64,000 bases of DNA, from the NCBI RefSeq assembly GCF_021739485.1, contig NZ_JAJFNK010000002.1, forward strand, positions 1 through 64,000, written 5' to 3'. Within the stretch, counting starts at the first letter, position 1. Each line of letters starts with the position of its first letter. Origin of the DNA: Alicyclobacillus tolerans. Lineage in GTDB: Bacteria > Bacillota > Bacilli > Alicyclobacillales > Alicyclobacillaceae. The notes beneath the pieces were generated by a model. It made no database searches. It was given only the letters and a program-made list of their open reading frames with translations, and had not been told where the DNA came from. The position numbers and the translations under genes are program-made. Below, piece after piece: positions 36,031 through 46,085 of the stretch.

Positions 36031-36828
36031 ATGGGAACAGCGATTGTAGTGACATCTGGAAAGGGCGGAGTTGGAAAGACGACATCGACGTCCAACATCG
36101 GTACGGCTCTGGCTTTGCTCGGCAAAAAAGTATGCATGGTTGACGCCGATATCGGTCTGCGCAATCTCGACGTAGTCATGGGTCTGGAAAACCGCATTAT
36201 CTATGACATTGTCGACGTGGCCTCGGGGGAGTGCCGGTTGGAACAGGCGCTGATCCGGGACAAGCGGTTCGAGCATTTGACGTTGTTGCCTGCATCCCAA
36301 ACCAAGGATAAATCGGCTTTGTCCGCGGAAGCAGCCCGCAATATCGTCGAAGGGTTAAAGCAGACGTACGATTTCGTGATTATTGATTGCCCTGCCGGCA
36401 TTGAGCACGGTTTTAAAGTGGCTGTGGCTGGGGCCGATCAAGCCATTGTCGTCACCACTCCTGAAACGGCTGCCGTACGCGATGCGGACCGGGTCATTGG
36501 ATTGCTGGAGGCGGAAAACATCCGTTCTCCCAAGTTGATTGTCAATCGGATTCGCCCAAAAATGGTGAAACAAGGCGACATGCTCGATATCGACGAAATT
36601 GTGCAGGTTCTTGCCATCGATTTGTTGGGGATTGTCCCGGATGACGAAGCCATCATTGGCAATGCCAACAAGGGGGAGCCCACGGTGATGAAGCCGGATT
36701 CTAAAGCTTCGATGGCGTATCGGAACATTGCCCGGCGGATGTTGGGGGACTCGGTGCCATTGATGGTGCTCGATGAGCAGACTGGCTGGTGGGCTCGCGT
36801 GAAACGCCTGATGGGACGGAAAGCATAA
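36031..36828 (+). CDS. minD: Septum site-determining ATPase MinD
   Basis: ParA-type ATPase that recruits MinC to the membrane. 265 residues: deviant Walker A SGKGGVGKTT near the start, and a C-terminal amphipathic membrane-targeting helix (WWARVKRLMGRK). Of the two in-frame ATGs, 36031 is seven bases after AGGAG; the one at 36025 is too close. Confidence 0.97.
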   Translation: MGTAIVVTSGKGGVGKTTSTSNIGTALALLGKKVCMVDADIGLRNLDVVMGLENRIIYDIVDVASGECRLEQALIRDKRFEHLTLLPASQTKDKSALSAEAARNIVEGLKQTYDFVIIDCPAGIEHGFKVAVAGADQAIVVTTPETAAVRDADRVIGLLEAENIRSPKLIVNRIRPKMVKQGDMLDIDEIVQVLAIDLLGIVPDDEAIIGNANKGEPTVMKPDSKASMAYRNIARRMLGDSVPLMVLDEQTGWWARVKRLMGRKA

Positions 36829-36949
36829 CAACGCAACACGGAAAGCGCAGCGGGACAGAAAGCGCCACGGAAGAAAGCGTAACGGGGCCCCCTGCCAAGA
36901 CGAGTTATTTTTTTGCAAAACAAGTTAAGCTCTTGTACAAGTCACAGGC

Positions 36950-36977
36950 ATACTCGTCCCAGCTCCTTCATACGGAT
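36950..36977 (+). promoter_or_regulatory. Possible sigma-E promoter of spoIVFA
   Basis: ATA, 16 bases, then CATACGGAT lies 33 bases before spoIVFA. It has the same layout as the motifs before spoVID and spoIIIAA; the B. subtilis spoIVF operon is sigma-E dependent. Confidence 0.5.
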
Positions 36978-37009
36978 GAAGTGATGGAGTCTCAAGGGGG
37001 GCGCGAAGT

Positions 37010-38026
37010 ATGCTGCAGCAAAAGAACAAACGGTCGTGGGTGTCAGGACTTTTTGGTGCTCATCGACAAAACCAGCGCTTAGACGACATGGATGCTAAAG
37101 GCGAACAGATTGACGAAGACAATCCCTGGTTTTTTCGCCGTCCGGATGCGGCACAGCCGGTTCAAGCAGCGAAAGGGGAGTCCATCTCGTCCTCTTCCGT
37201 CATCGAGGATGCCCCGTCCGGTAAAGAACGGGGTTCCGCCCCATGGCTTGGCGAGCCTTCCCCTTATGGATTTTCCGACGAAGACGGCACTCTCAAACAA
37301 GTAGAAAGTGCAAATTGGAGACGTACTGGGAGCAGGTTGAACCGCAGACGGTTTGTTCCCGCCGCCCAGTCCAGAGCGAATTTAAAAACCAATTCTCGGT
37401 GGCAGACACCCCCTGCGAGTCGAGCACCTGCGGCATCCGCCGGGTCCACCTGGCTTCTTCGCACGGTTCTCGCAACGGGTGTCGTTGCCCTGGGCTTGTA
37501 TGCGAGTCATTCTCACACCCCGTGGGCTGGCCGGGTCAAGGGCGTGTATACAGAGGCTTTCAGCCAAGATTACAGCAGCCGCGCGTTGCCTGCCATCGAA
37601 AATTTCCTTTCGCAACACCATATCACCGTTCCCGTATTGTCGACGGCCAACGTACAAGGAGCTGTTCGGCTGCATGTTCCTCTTGCCGGGACAGTAACCC
37701 AGGATTATACCGCCAATCACCCGGAGATGGTGATTCAAGGTACCGCCAATGAACCCGTTTTGTCCGCAGGCTCCGGTACGGTGATGAAGGTGCAGCCGCT
37801 CACTTCCGGCACCTTCCTGATTACCATCGATCACGGGTCCCTGGGCACCAGCTTGTACTCAGGAGTGACAAAGGTTTCTGTTCAACCCAACGAATACGTG
37901 AATGCGGGACAAGTGATTGCACATTTGCCTTCCGGGAGCAGCCCCACGTTTCAATTTTCGTTTGAAAAAAATGGAAAATTTGTTAATCCTCACGACTACA
38001 TTCACTTTTCGAGCAGCCATTCATGA
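37010..38026 (+). CDS. spoIVFA: SpoIVFA, inhibitor and tether of the SpoIVFB protease
   Basis: 338 residues: long charged N-terminal part, one membrane span at about 147-166, and a C-terminal M23/LytM-like domain at about 222-335. The LytM zinc ligands are missing: the usual HxH is replaced by FQFSF, which is expected for SpoIVFA, a non-catalytic member. AGGGGGG lies eight bases before the ATG. The stop overlaps the spoIVFB start. Confidence 0.9.
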   Translation: MLQQKNKRSWVSGLFGAHRQNQRLDDMDAKGEQIDEDNPWFFRRPDAAQPVQAAKGESISSSSVIEDAPSGKERGSAPWLGEPSPYGFSDEDGTLKQVESANWRRTGSRLNRRRFVPAAQSRANLKTNSRWQTPPASRAPAASAGSTWLLRTVLATGVVALGLYASHSHTPWAGRVKGVYTEAFSQDYSSRALPAIENFLSQHHITVPVLSTANVQGAVRLHVPLAGTVTQDYTANHPEMVIQGTANEPVLSAGSGTVMKVQPLTSGTFLITIDHGSLGTSLYSGVTKVSVQPNEYVNAGQVIAHLPSGSSPTFQFSFEKNGKFVNPHDYIHFSSSHS

Positions 38027-38934
38027 AACGTATGTCCCTAGCTACTCTCATTGGCTGGAAAATCCCGTTTGGGATTTTCGGAAAGGTCCGGTTGCACCCG
38101 CTGTTTCTCGCGCTTGCTGTGTTCGCCGTCGGAGTGGGACTGTGGCGGGACTTGGTCGTTTTGTTTCTCCTCGTGATGCTGCATGAACTGGGCCATGCAG
38201 CGATGGCCACACAGCTTGGATACCAGGTGGAAGAAGTTTCGCTGCTTCCATTTGGGGGCGTGGCAAAAATCTCCTACGGCAACGTCGGGTTTCGCCCGCG
38301 GCATGAGGCGGCCATTGCCATCGCAGGCCCGTTTATTAATTTTGCTCTGATCGGACTCAGTTGGGTCATGTGGAGTCTAGGATTTTGGTCGGTCGATTTT
38401 TTTCAACGCGTGGTTCAGTTGAATCTTTGGATCGCGGTGTTTAACCTCCTACCTGGCCTCCCATTGGACGGAGGCCGCGTTTTGAGAGCGGCGCGTTCGC
38501 GAACGTTGGGCTATGAAGGCGCAACCCAGGAGGCGTACAAAATGGCGCTGGCGATTTCGTTCGGTTTGTTGGTCCTTGGCGGATTGGCGCTTTGGTCGGG
38601 ATACCCTCACGCGGGTATCCTGATTCTTGGATTGTTTCTCTTAGTAACGGCATGGACGGGGCGACGCGACGTCAGTGTGGAGACCGTGCGATTTTTGGAC
38701 TCTCGAAGAAGGCAGGGCTATGTGCGCCCACAGGTGGTACGCGCATTGGCGGTATCCGGGGAAAACTCCGTTCGCGAAGTGGTGAAGCAATTTGCACCGG
38801 ACCGGTATCACATGGTGTACATTTTAGACCGCGAAGGCACCGTGCGAACCGTATTGGAGGAAGACGAGATTTTGGATGCCGTGTTTGCAGGGCGTTGGAT
38901 GGATAAGCTGGAAGAGTGGGTCGATAAACCGTAA
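38023..38934 (+). CDS. spoIVFB: SpoIVFB intramembrane metalloprotease (pro-sigma-K processing)
   Basis: Site-2 protease that cleaves pro-sigma-K in the outer forespore membrane. 303 residues: the zinc motif HELGH at 54-58, the third ligand region NLLPGLPLDGGR, six or so membrane spans, and a C-terminal CBS-like domain that senses ATP in B. subtilis. The ATG overlaps the spoIVFA stop. Confidence 0.95.
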   Translation: MKRMSLATLIGWKIPFGIFGKVRLHPLFLALAVFAVGVGLWRDLVVLFLLVMLHELGHAAMATQLGYQVEEVSLLPFGGVAKISYGNVGFRPRHEAAIAIAGPFINFALIGLSWVMWSLGFWSVDFFQRVVQLNLWIAVFNLLPGLPLDGGRVLRAARSRTLGYEGATQEAYKMALAISFGLLVLGGLALWSGYPHAGILILGLFLLVTAWTGRRDVSVETVRFLDSRRRQGYVRPQVVRALAVSGENSVREVVKQFAPDRYHMVYILDREGTVRTVLEEDEILDAVFAGRWMDKLEEWVDKP

Positions 38935-38982
38935 CACGCTGCCGCAGCATGTCAAACAAAACGCTTTTGCAGTCCTGTAGGA

Positions 38983-39012
38983 TTGATTCGACTTTCTCTT
39001 TCGTGGTATGAT
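38983..39012 (+). promoter_or_regulatory. rplU promoter
   Basis: TTGATT, an 18-base spacer and TATGAT with an upstream TGG (extended -10). Confidence 0.7.
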
Positions 39013-39018
39013 GGTAAA

Positions 39019-39100
39019 AGTGCTTGCACTGTAACCGCATGGATGAGGTTTGTCAAAACTCGAACCGAGTGCCTCTGACAGCGAGTCTAAGTGAGGGAGA
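39019..39100 (+). ncRNA. Probable L21 leader RNA
   Basis: The region between the rplU promoter and start holds a CCGCATGGATGAGG segment and a short stem (GCCTCTGACAGCGAG region) in the position of the known L21 leader of Firmicutes, an autoregulatory element. I assign it from position and this conserved segment only; no covariance model was run. Confidence 0.5.
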
Positions 39101-39106
39101 ATGATC

Positions 39107-39418
39107 ATGTACGCAATTGTTGAAGCAGGCGGAAAGCAGTACAAGGTGGCTCAAGGAGACACCATTACGGTTGAGAAAGTCTCTGCACAAGTCGGAGAAA
39201 CCGTAATTTTGGACAAGGTCTTCTTGGTCAACCGCGACGGTGCGGTCACCGTAGGGGAACCGACTGTCAATGGAGCTAAGGTTACTGCCAAAGTGTTGGA
39301 ACACGGACGCGCCAAGAAGATTGTGGTGTTCAAGTACAAGTCGAAAAAGAATTACCACAAAAAGCAGGGTCATCGCCAACCGTACTCCAAATTGGTGATT
39401 GAGGGCATTGAAGCCTAA
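39107..39418 (+). CDS. rplU: 50S ribosomal protein L21
   Basis: 103 residues, full family length; [14 protein letters not shown] and the basic [14 protein letters not shown] are typical. The ATG at 39107 is seven bases after GAGGGAG; the ATG at 39101 is too close. First gene of rplU-prp-rpmA. Confidence 0.98.
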   Translation: MYAIVEAGGKQYKVAQGDTITVEKVSAQVGETVILDKVFLVNRDGAVTVGEPTVNGAKVTAKVLEHGRAKKIVVFKYKSKKNYHKKQGHRQPYSKLVIEGIEA

Positions 39419-39423
39419 TTCGC

Positions 39424-39753
39424 ATGATTGACGTCCATGTTTACCGCCAAGGAACGCAAATCGTCCGGTTTACCGTGTCAGGCCATGCCGGATACGCCGA
39501 ATCGGGTCAAGATATTGTCTGTTCTGCGGTATCCGCATTGGTGTACAACGCAGTCAACAGCTGTGAAAAATTTGTTCATGCGAAACTCGACGCAGTGGAT
39601 GACGGGGATACCATTGATTGTCGGGTTCCCAAGTTGGGAGATTTTGAAGCTCGTTCCGTTCAGCTCTTGTTGGATAGTATGGTATTCGGCTTGGAGCAGA
39701 CGGCTTCGTCTTATCCCCAGTACGTGAAGCTTTACAATCACAAACAACCGTAA
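39424..39753 (+). CDS. prp: Ribosomal-processing cysteine protease Prp
   Basis: 109 residues with the catalytic pair His21 (SGHAGYA) and Cys33 (DIVCSAVS). Prp removes the N-terminal extension of L27 in Firmicutes. There is no strong ribosome site; the start is six bases after the rplU stop, which suggests coupled translation. It stands between rplU and its substrate gene rpmA. Confidence 0.95.
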   Translation: MIDVHVYRQGTQIVRFTVSGHAGYAESGQDIVCSAVSALVYNAVNSCEKFVHAKLDAVDDGDTIDCRVPKLGDFEARSVQLLLDSMVFGLEQTASSYPQYVKLYNHKQP

Positions 39754-39766
39754 GGAGTGAACCTCG

Positions 39767-40069
39767 ATGTTGCAATTTGATCTGCAAAGATTTGCTCATA
39801 AGAAAGGTGTCTCGAGTACCCGCAACGGACGGGACAGTGAATCCAAACGCCTTGGCGTAAAACGTGCAGATGGTCAGGTCGTGACCGCCGGAAGTATTTT
39901 GGTTCGCCAACGCGGGACTAGGATTCATCCGGGTCAAAACGTAGGTATCGGCAAGGACGACACCTTGTTCGCAAAGGTGGAAGGCCGTGTGAAGTTTGAG
40001 CGTTTTGGACACGACAAAAAGCGCGTCAGCATTTATCCCGTGGCTGAAGCCGTCGCCCAGGAAGCTTAA
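39767..40069 (+). CDS. rpmA: 50S ribosomal protein L27, with cleavable N-terminal extension
   Basis: 100 residues. The first nine (MLQFDLQRF) match the Prp cleavage motif, so the mature protein probably starts AHKKG. The family core [18 protein letters not shown] follows. AAGGAG lies ahead of the ATG. A strong terminator follows. Confidence 0.98.
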   Translation: MLQFDLQRFAHKKGVSSTRNGRDSESKRLGVKRADGQVVTAGSILVRQRGTRIHPGQNVGIGKDDTLFAKVEGRVKFERFGHDKKRVSIYPVAEAVAQEA

Positions 40070-40098
40070 GAACAGCGAACCATTTGCTACAGATTTGG

Positions 40099-40127
40099 AA
40101 GGCCTGGCGTATGCCAGGCCTTTTTTT
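40099..40127 (+). terminator. Terminator of rplU-prp-rpmA
   Basis: AAGGCCTGGC and GCCAGGCCTT form a perfect 10-bp stem with a GTAT loop and a T7 run. Confidence 0.93.
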
Positions 40128-40143
40128 AAGGGATGGTGAAAAG

Positions 40144-40695
40144 TTGGATACGCGCGACAGCCGGTTGGCCGCATTTCGCATTCATCGCCACGACGTTCTC
40201 AATAGTTTGCAGCTCGTCAAGGCGTACATACAGTTAAACCGCCCGGAGCGGGCACAGGCTTCTTTGGATCATTTGTCACAGTGGTTGAAATCCCTGGGTT
40301 TGTGGCAAACCAACATTAGTGAAGAAAGCGAAGCACTGGTTTGGAATGCCTCTGTGTGCCCGAATGTCCACCTGGAGCAAAGTGACTCTTTAGAACGTCT
40401 GGACAGTGCCATGCGCGAGGAGTTAATGGAAGCCTGGCGGTGGCTGAACGAACAAGCCAATCAGAATCAGGTCGCCCATTTTTCTGTGCGCCTGCAGGTG
40501 CAAATGGGTGAAGACCGCGATCGCGTTCGAGCTCTGGCGTCTTGTGTGCAACCTGCATCCCGAATCGTGCTTTGGGTGACACCGTCGGAACAAGCGAACA
40601 CGAGGCCGGAGGGAGTCCTTTTTGAACCCGATGCTGTTCCAACGTGGACTTTTGTCGAGGTCAGGGCCGCTGCGAACTCAAAACAACTGGATTGA
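40144..40695 (+). CDS. spo0B: Spo0B-like phosphotransferase of the sporulation phosphorelay
   Basis: Passes phosphate from Spo0F to Spo0A. 183 residues. The N-terminal helical hairpin carries His16 in HRHDVLNSLQLVKAYIQL, which matches the phosphorylated His30 context of B. subtilis Spo0B; the C-terminal half is weakly conserved. Position between rpmA and obgE supports it. I use the TTG at 40144 because the frame upstream runs through the rpmA terminator; AAGGGATGGTG precedes it, not ideally spaced. Confidence 0.87.
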   Translation: MDTRDSRLAAFRIHRHDVLNSLQLVKAYIQLNRPERAQASLDHLSQWLKSLGLWQTNISEESEALVWNASVCPNVHLEQSDSLERLDSAMREELMEAWRWLNEQANQNQVAHFSVRLQVQMGEDRDRVRALASCVQPASRIVLWVTPSEQANTRPEGVLFEPDAVPTWTFVEVRAAANSKQLD

Positions 40696-40719
40696 CTCGT
40701 GTTTAAATCCTATTATGGA
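40692..40719 (+). promoter_or_regulatory. Possible obgE promoter
   Basis: TTGACT, a 16-base spacer and TATGGA. It overlaps the spo0B stop and precedes the 15-bp repeat array. Confidence 0.35.
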
Positions 40720-40758
40720 TTCGTATTTAGACATTGTTAAAGGAATGCGTACGTTTGC

Positions 40759-40833
40759 GATTTACGTACATTGGACTTCCGTACATTGAATTTCTGTACA
40801 TTGGACTTCCGTACATTGGATTTACTTACATTG
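40759..40833 (+). repeat. Five-unit 15-bp tandem array upstream of obgE
   Basis: Five consecutive 15-base units at 40759, 40774, 40789, 40804 and 40819. The consensus is GA(T/C)TTNCGTACATTG; units 2 and 4 are identical. The array ends 25 bases before the obgE start. Confidence 0.9.
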
Positions 40834-40834
40834 A

Positions 40835-42527
<1,693 letters not shown>

Positions 42528-42656
42528 CGTGTTCTTCATTAGAAAAGTATCATTGAATGTTGAAATGTTTTACATAACGGTATAAGACCTATAAACGGGA
42601 AAACAGGCAGTCGGCCTTCTATCACGAACTCTCAAGCATTAAGGGAGGGGTTATAC

Positions 42657-43682
42657 GTGGAAGAAGTGTCGGCTGTTTTGCTGCTCCAGAACATTTTAAA
42701 CGAGGCTTTGGAGCGCAGGTGCTCTGACGTTCATCTGCACTCGTTTCGCGATGAACTGGTCGTTGAGTTCCGGGAGCAAGGCCAGCTCACGCCGTTTTTG
42801 CAACTCCAAGGTCAGGGACAATCGGTTTTGCGCCGCGTCAAGGCCTTGGCTCGCATGGATGTCGCAGATTCAAGGTTTCCACAAGATGGGTCGTTTACGT
42901 GGCAATCCGAAACCATGCGCTGCGACATCCGGGCCGCCTCTTTGCCGACAGTGTCCGGAGAGGCGCTTGTACTTAGATTGTTTCCGGAGCAAAGGGAACC
43001 GCTGACTTTCACAAAACTGGGAATGACCCATGAACAGGCGGCCCGCGTCGACCAGTTGCTTCACCACACCACAGGCTTGATGTTGGTCGCCGGGCCGACG
43101 GGTTCCGGAAAAACTACCACCTTGTACGCCATGATGCTCCAGCTCGCGAGATGGGGACGCCGGATTGTGAGTATTGAGGACCCCGTAGAAATTCCTCTTC
43201 CAGAGTGTCAACAGATGGAGGTGCGCGAACGCATTGGCATCACGTTTGAACTGGGGCTAAAGGCGCTCTTGCGTCAAGACCCGGACGCCATTATGATCGG
43301 TGAAATTCGCGACGAACAAACTGCACGGACCGCTCTCAGGGCGGCTCTCACGGGCCATTTGGTGTTGTCCACCACACATGCCAGAGACATCGTCACTGCG
43401 GCAGCGAGGCTGGCCGATTTCGGAGTATCGAGGTCTCTCGTGGGGGACGTATTGCGTGCCGTTGTTGTGCAGGAGTTGCTCGCAGTGACCTGCAATAGCT
43501 GTCAAGGCAACGGGTGTAAGGCTTGCGATCACACGGGGTACGGCCGCGATCGCCAGGCCTTGTTCTCCATTTACGAAATGAATGACCAGTTTCGTTCCTT
43601 GTTTTCATCGGACCTTTCGTGGGCAGACCTTCGCCTGAAAATGAACCACTTTCACCCAAACGCTTGGGGTGAAACCATGTGA
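42657..43682 (+). CDS. comGA: ComGA, competence pseudopilus assembly ATPase
   Basis: GspE-type ATPase that powers the competence pseudopilus. 341 residues: SDVHLHSF motif, Walker A GPTGSGKT near 146-153, Walker B AIMIGEIRDEQT, and the zinc-type cluster CNSC...CKAC near residue 280. The GTG start follows AAGGGAGGGG by six bases. No clear ComK box is visible upstream. First gene of a tightly packed comG operon. Confidence 0.95.
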   Translation: MEEVSAVLLLQNILNEALERRCSDVHLHSFRDELVVEFREQGQLTPFLQLQGQGQSVLRRVKALARMDVADSRFPQDGSFTWQSETMRCDIRAASLPTVSGEALVLRLFPEQREPLTFTKLGMTHEQAARVDQLLHHTTGLMLVAGPTGSGKTTTLYAMMLQLARWGRRIVSIEDPVEIPLPECQQMEVRERIGITFELGLKALLRQDPDAIMIGEIRDEQTARTALRAALTGHLVLSTTHARDIVTAAARLADFGVSRSLVGDVLRAVVVQELLAVTCNSCQGNGCKACDHTGYGRDRQALFSIYEMNDQFRSLFSSDLSWADLRLKMNHFHPNAWGETM

Positions 43683-44785
43683 ATCGAACTCTGAAGGGGT
43701 TTTGGGCGTCGATGTGGCCTCGCGGCGATTTTGCAAACCTGCACTCTGCCTGGCGGATGCATCAATCTTGGCGCGAACTACCATCACTGTGCGATGGGCT
43801 GGCTTCACTGTTGGAAGCGGGGTTACCGATTCAAGCTGCACTCGCCCATCTGCGCGACAACCCCTTGCACGTCCATCAACAGGCGTTTGTCAACGCAGCG
43901 CGCGCTGGGATTGACCGGGGGATGACCCTCGCGCAAGCTTGGCAAAACCAAATTCCTCCTTTGTTGTTCACGATGCTGGAGGCGGGCGAAAAGGCGGGAC
44001 AAACGGTTCAGGTTTTAAAGACTTGGACCCGGCACGCCGAAGAACGAAGAACCTGGTTCAATCAATTCATCCGATTGTTCAGCTATCCAGCGGTGCTGTT
44101 GGTCACGCTGACGGTGCTCTTGGTCTTTATGGGCCAAACCGTGCTTCCTTCGTTTATGCACATGTACGACGAACTCGGTTTCCCCGTTTCGAATTCGTTG
44201 CGGACAGCACTATACACGGTTCAAGCCGTTCCAAAGGCATTGGCAGGTCTCGCTTTGGGTTCAGCGCTGTTTGCCGCAGCGATTCACCTCGCCAGCGCAA
44301 ACCGGTACAGTGCATGGAACTGGATCGACATCCACCTGCCTGGCCGCAAGATTCGGCAATTGGTTCGAACCCGGCTGTTTTGTACCCTGCTTTATCTGCT
44401 TCTGGACAGCGGCATCCCAGTGTCTCATGCCGTAGGGATTTTAAAGCGCTATTCCCGTCCCGGGTGGCTTAGCCCGGCCAGCAAAGCTATTGAGCAAAAA
44501 ATTCTTGCGGGGATCCCCTTATCCTCTGCGTTTGCCGGACCTTGGCACGAAGTCCTGCCGCTGTTTCTGACCTGGTCCGAACAAACTGGCGACCTTGTTG
44601 TGGCTGTTTCTCGCGTTCAGACGGTGACGAGTCAGGAACTGACAAGGCGGTTGCAGCGGATTTCGCGTGTGGCGGAACCCCTGACGCTGCTGGTGATGGG
44701 CGCCTTGGTTGCTGTCACCATGACCGCACTGTTTGCTCCGATGTATGACCTTACAAACGTTTTGGCCTCTGGGGCGGGAGGGTAA
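43679..44785 (+). CDS. comGB: ComGB, competence pseudopilus platform protein
   Basis: 368 residues with two T2SSF/PilC domains and three membrane spans; LEAGEKAGQTVQVL in the first and LLDSGIPVSHAVGIL in the second are typical. It anchors pseudopilus assembly in the membrane. The GTG overlaps the comGA stop. Confidence 0.95.
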   Translation: MNRTLKGFWASMWPRGDFANLHSAWRMHQSWRELPSLCDGLASLLEAGLPIQAALAHLRDNPLHVHQQAFVNAARAGIDRGMTLAQAWQNQIPPLLFTMLEAGEKAGQTVQVLKTWTRHAEERRTWFNQFIRLFSYPAVLLVTLTVLLVFMGQTVLPSFMHMYDELGFPVSNSLRTALYTVQAVPKALAGLALGSALFAAAIHLASANRYSAWNWIDIHLPGRKIRQLVRTRLFCTLLYLLLDSGIPVSHAVGILKRYSRPGWLSPASKAIEQKILAGIPLSSAFAGPWHEVLPLFLTWSEQTGDLVVAVSRVQTVTSQELTRRLQRISRVAEPLTLLVMGALVAVTMTALFAPMYDLTNVLASGAGG

Positions 44786-44837
44786 ACGCTGTTGCAGCAA
44801 GCTTGCTTCGCCAACAACAGTGAGGAGAGTGAAAAAA

Positions 44838-45233
44838 GTGCGACAAAGGAACGGGCGTAAAGCAGACAGCGGAGTGAGAGTACCGCTGGACGCCGGATTT
44901 ACCTTGATGGAGATGGTGGTCGCGGTATTCGTCGTTTCTGTAATGACGGCAGTGTTGACACCTCATTTGCTCGGGGCGAGTGAACGCGCTCAAGCCGCCG
45001 CGTGCGAGCAAAACCAAAGGACGATTCGCGCAGCGCTCACTGAATACTACATGCTCCACAATGCCTATCCGCAAGGGGATACACAGACGCAGCTTGAGAC
45101 ATTAAAAGACGACAAATTAATCGAATCCATCCCTTCGGACCCAGGAGGAGGTACTTACCAGATTGAAGACGCGGACCCTACCCATGTTCAAGTTTCATGC
45201 AGCAAACACCTTACCCTCCCCACGGACCAGTAA
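44838..45233 (+). CDS. comGC: ComGC, major competence pseudopilin
   Basis: 131-residue prepilin. The leader ends at Gly20, followed by FTLMEMVVAVFVV, the standard prepilin peptidase site and first helix. I start at GTG 44838 after GAGGAGAG; GTGs at 44820 and 44829 are in frame but lie inside the ribosome site. Cleaved by the peptidase at 26756-27535. Confidence 0.92.
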   Translation: MRQRNGRKADSGVRVPLDAGFTLMEMVVAVFVVSVMTAVLTPHLLGASERAQAAACEQNQRTIRAALTEYYMLHNAYPQGDTQTQLETLKDDKLIESIPSDPGGGTYQIEDADPTHVQVSCSKHLTLPTDQ

Positions 45234-45321
45234 CCTGACTCACGTCACACCCAACGGGGCACACAGGGGTACGGGGAGAAAGTTTGTATCTGCATGCAAA
45301 CCACAGTGGACAGTATTGAGT

Positions 45322-45780
45322 GTGTTGCGGCGAATGACCTCAGCGAACGGATTCAGTTTACTGGAGACGATGTTGGCCATATTACTCAGTTCTGTGTTCA
45401 TTGCAGCCACCGTCCCTTCGTTTTTGCACCTGACGCAGTTCTTTCGCGTCATCGGCACCCGGCAGTCTTTGCTCTGGGACCTCCGCTATGCGCAAAGCAT
45501 CGGAGAGTCGCTGGGGCATTACGGGGAAGTCCGCATGGCCCCTTATTCCCCGTATTACAGCGTGTACAGCGGGGCGGAATTCTTGCAGACGATCCGCTTT
45601 ATGCCGGGTGTGAACTACACGGAAGGGGCCTTGCACTTACCCAATGCGTACGTCCATTACGACGACGAAGGGAACTCGGTGACTGGCGGCACCATTCGTT
45701 TGCAAAGCGGGGAGCGCGAATTGGACATTAACTTGTACCAAGACGCCGGTTTGCAGACCGCATTGGACCTGTTGCCGTGA
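45322..45780 (+). CDS. comGD: ComGD-like minor pseudopilin
   Basis: The prepilin site is NG-FSLLETMLAILL. Only weak ribosome sites precede the short-leader starts; I use GTG 45322 (152 residues, Gly at position 10), and ATG 45334 is equally possible. A TTG at 45163 has a strong GGAGGAGG upstream but would overlap comGC by 71 bases and give a 63-residue leader, which is too long for the family. Confidence 0.78.
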   Translation: MLRRMTSANGFSLLETMLAILLSSVFIAATVPSFLHLTQFFRVIGTRQSLLWDLRYAQSIGESLGHYGEVRMAPYSPYYSVYSGAEFLQTIRFMPGVNYTEGALHLPNAYVHYDDEGNSVTGGTIRLQSGERELDINLYQDAGLQTALDLLP

Positions 45781-46085
45781 ATTTGATCGAAGTTACCGTC
45801 GCGGTCTGGATATGGATGTGGTCCATGTCTGCGGCGCTTTCAGCGTGGACCTACGGGACAATTGCGTTACAGAATGCGCAAAGCCTGCGCCTTGCGAGGA
45901 TGTGCGCGGAGAATGCCGCAGAACAAACGTTGCTTCATCAGCCGGTGCCCGCGCAAGTTGCGATGGATGGACGTTCGTGCATAATCGAGGTGCGAGTGCA
46001 AAATGACGGAACGAGTAGTGGGACGTGGATTACGGCAACATGTGGTTCGAGCAAGGAAACCTTGTATTTGCCAGACTTGTTCTAA
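45777..46085 (+). CDS. comGE: ComGE-position pseudopilin without a leader motif
   Basis: 102 residues. The start MNLIEVTVAVWIWMW resembles the prepilin helix from position +2 on, but the leader and the Gly at -1 are missing. An in-frame stop at 45729 and no start between it and 45777 exclude an ordinary leader. The GTG overlaps the comGD stop. The rest has one hydrophobic helix and two cysteines that could form a disulfide. Confidence 0.7.
   Translation: MNLIEVTVAVWIWMWSMSAALSAWTYGTIALQNAQSLRLARMCAENAAEQTLLHQPVPAQVAMDGRSCIIEVRVQNDGTSSGTWITATCGSSKETLYLPDLF

Noticed and set aside
42528..42656. ComK box before comGA
   Set aside because: AAAA and TTTT runs occur but never with the five-base spacing of a ComK half-site pair.
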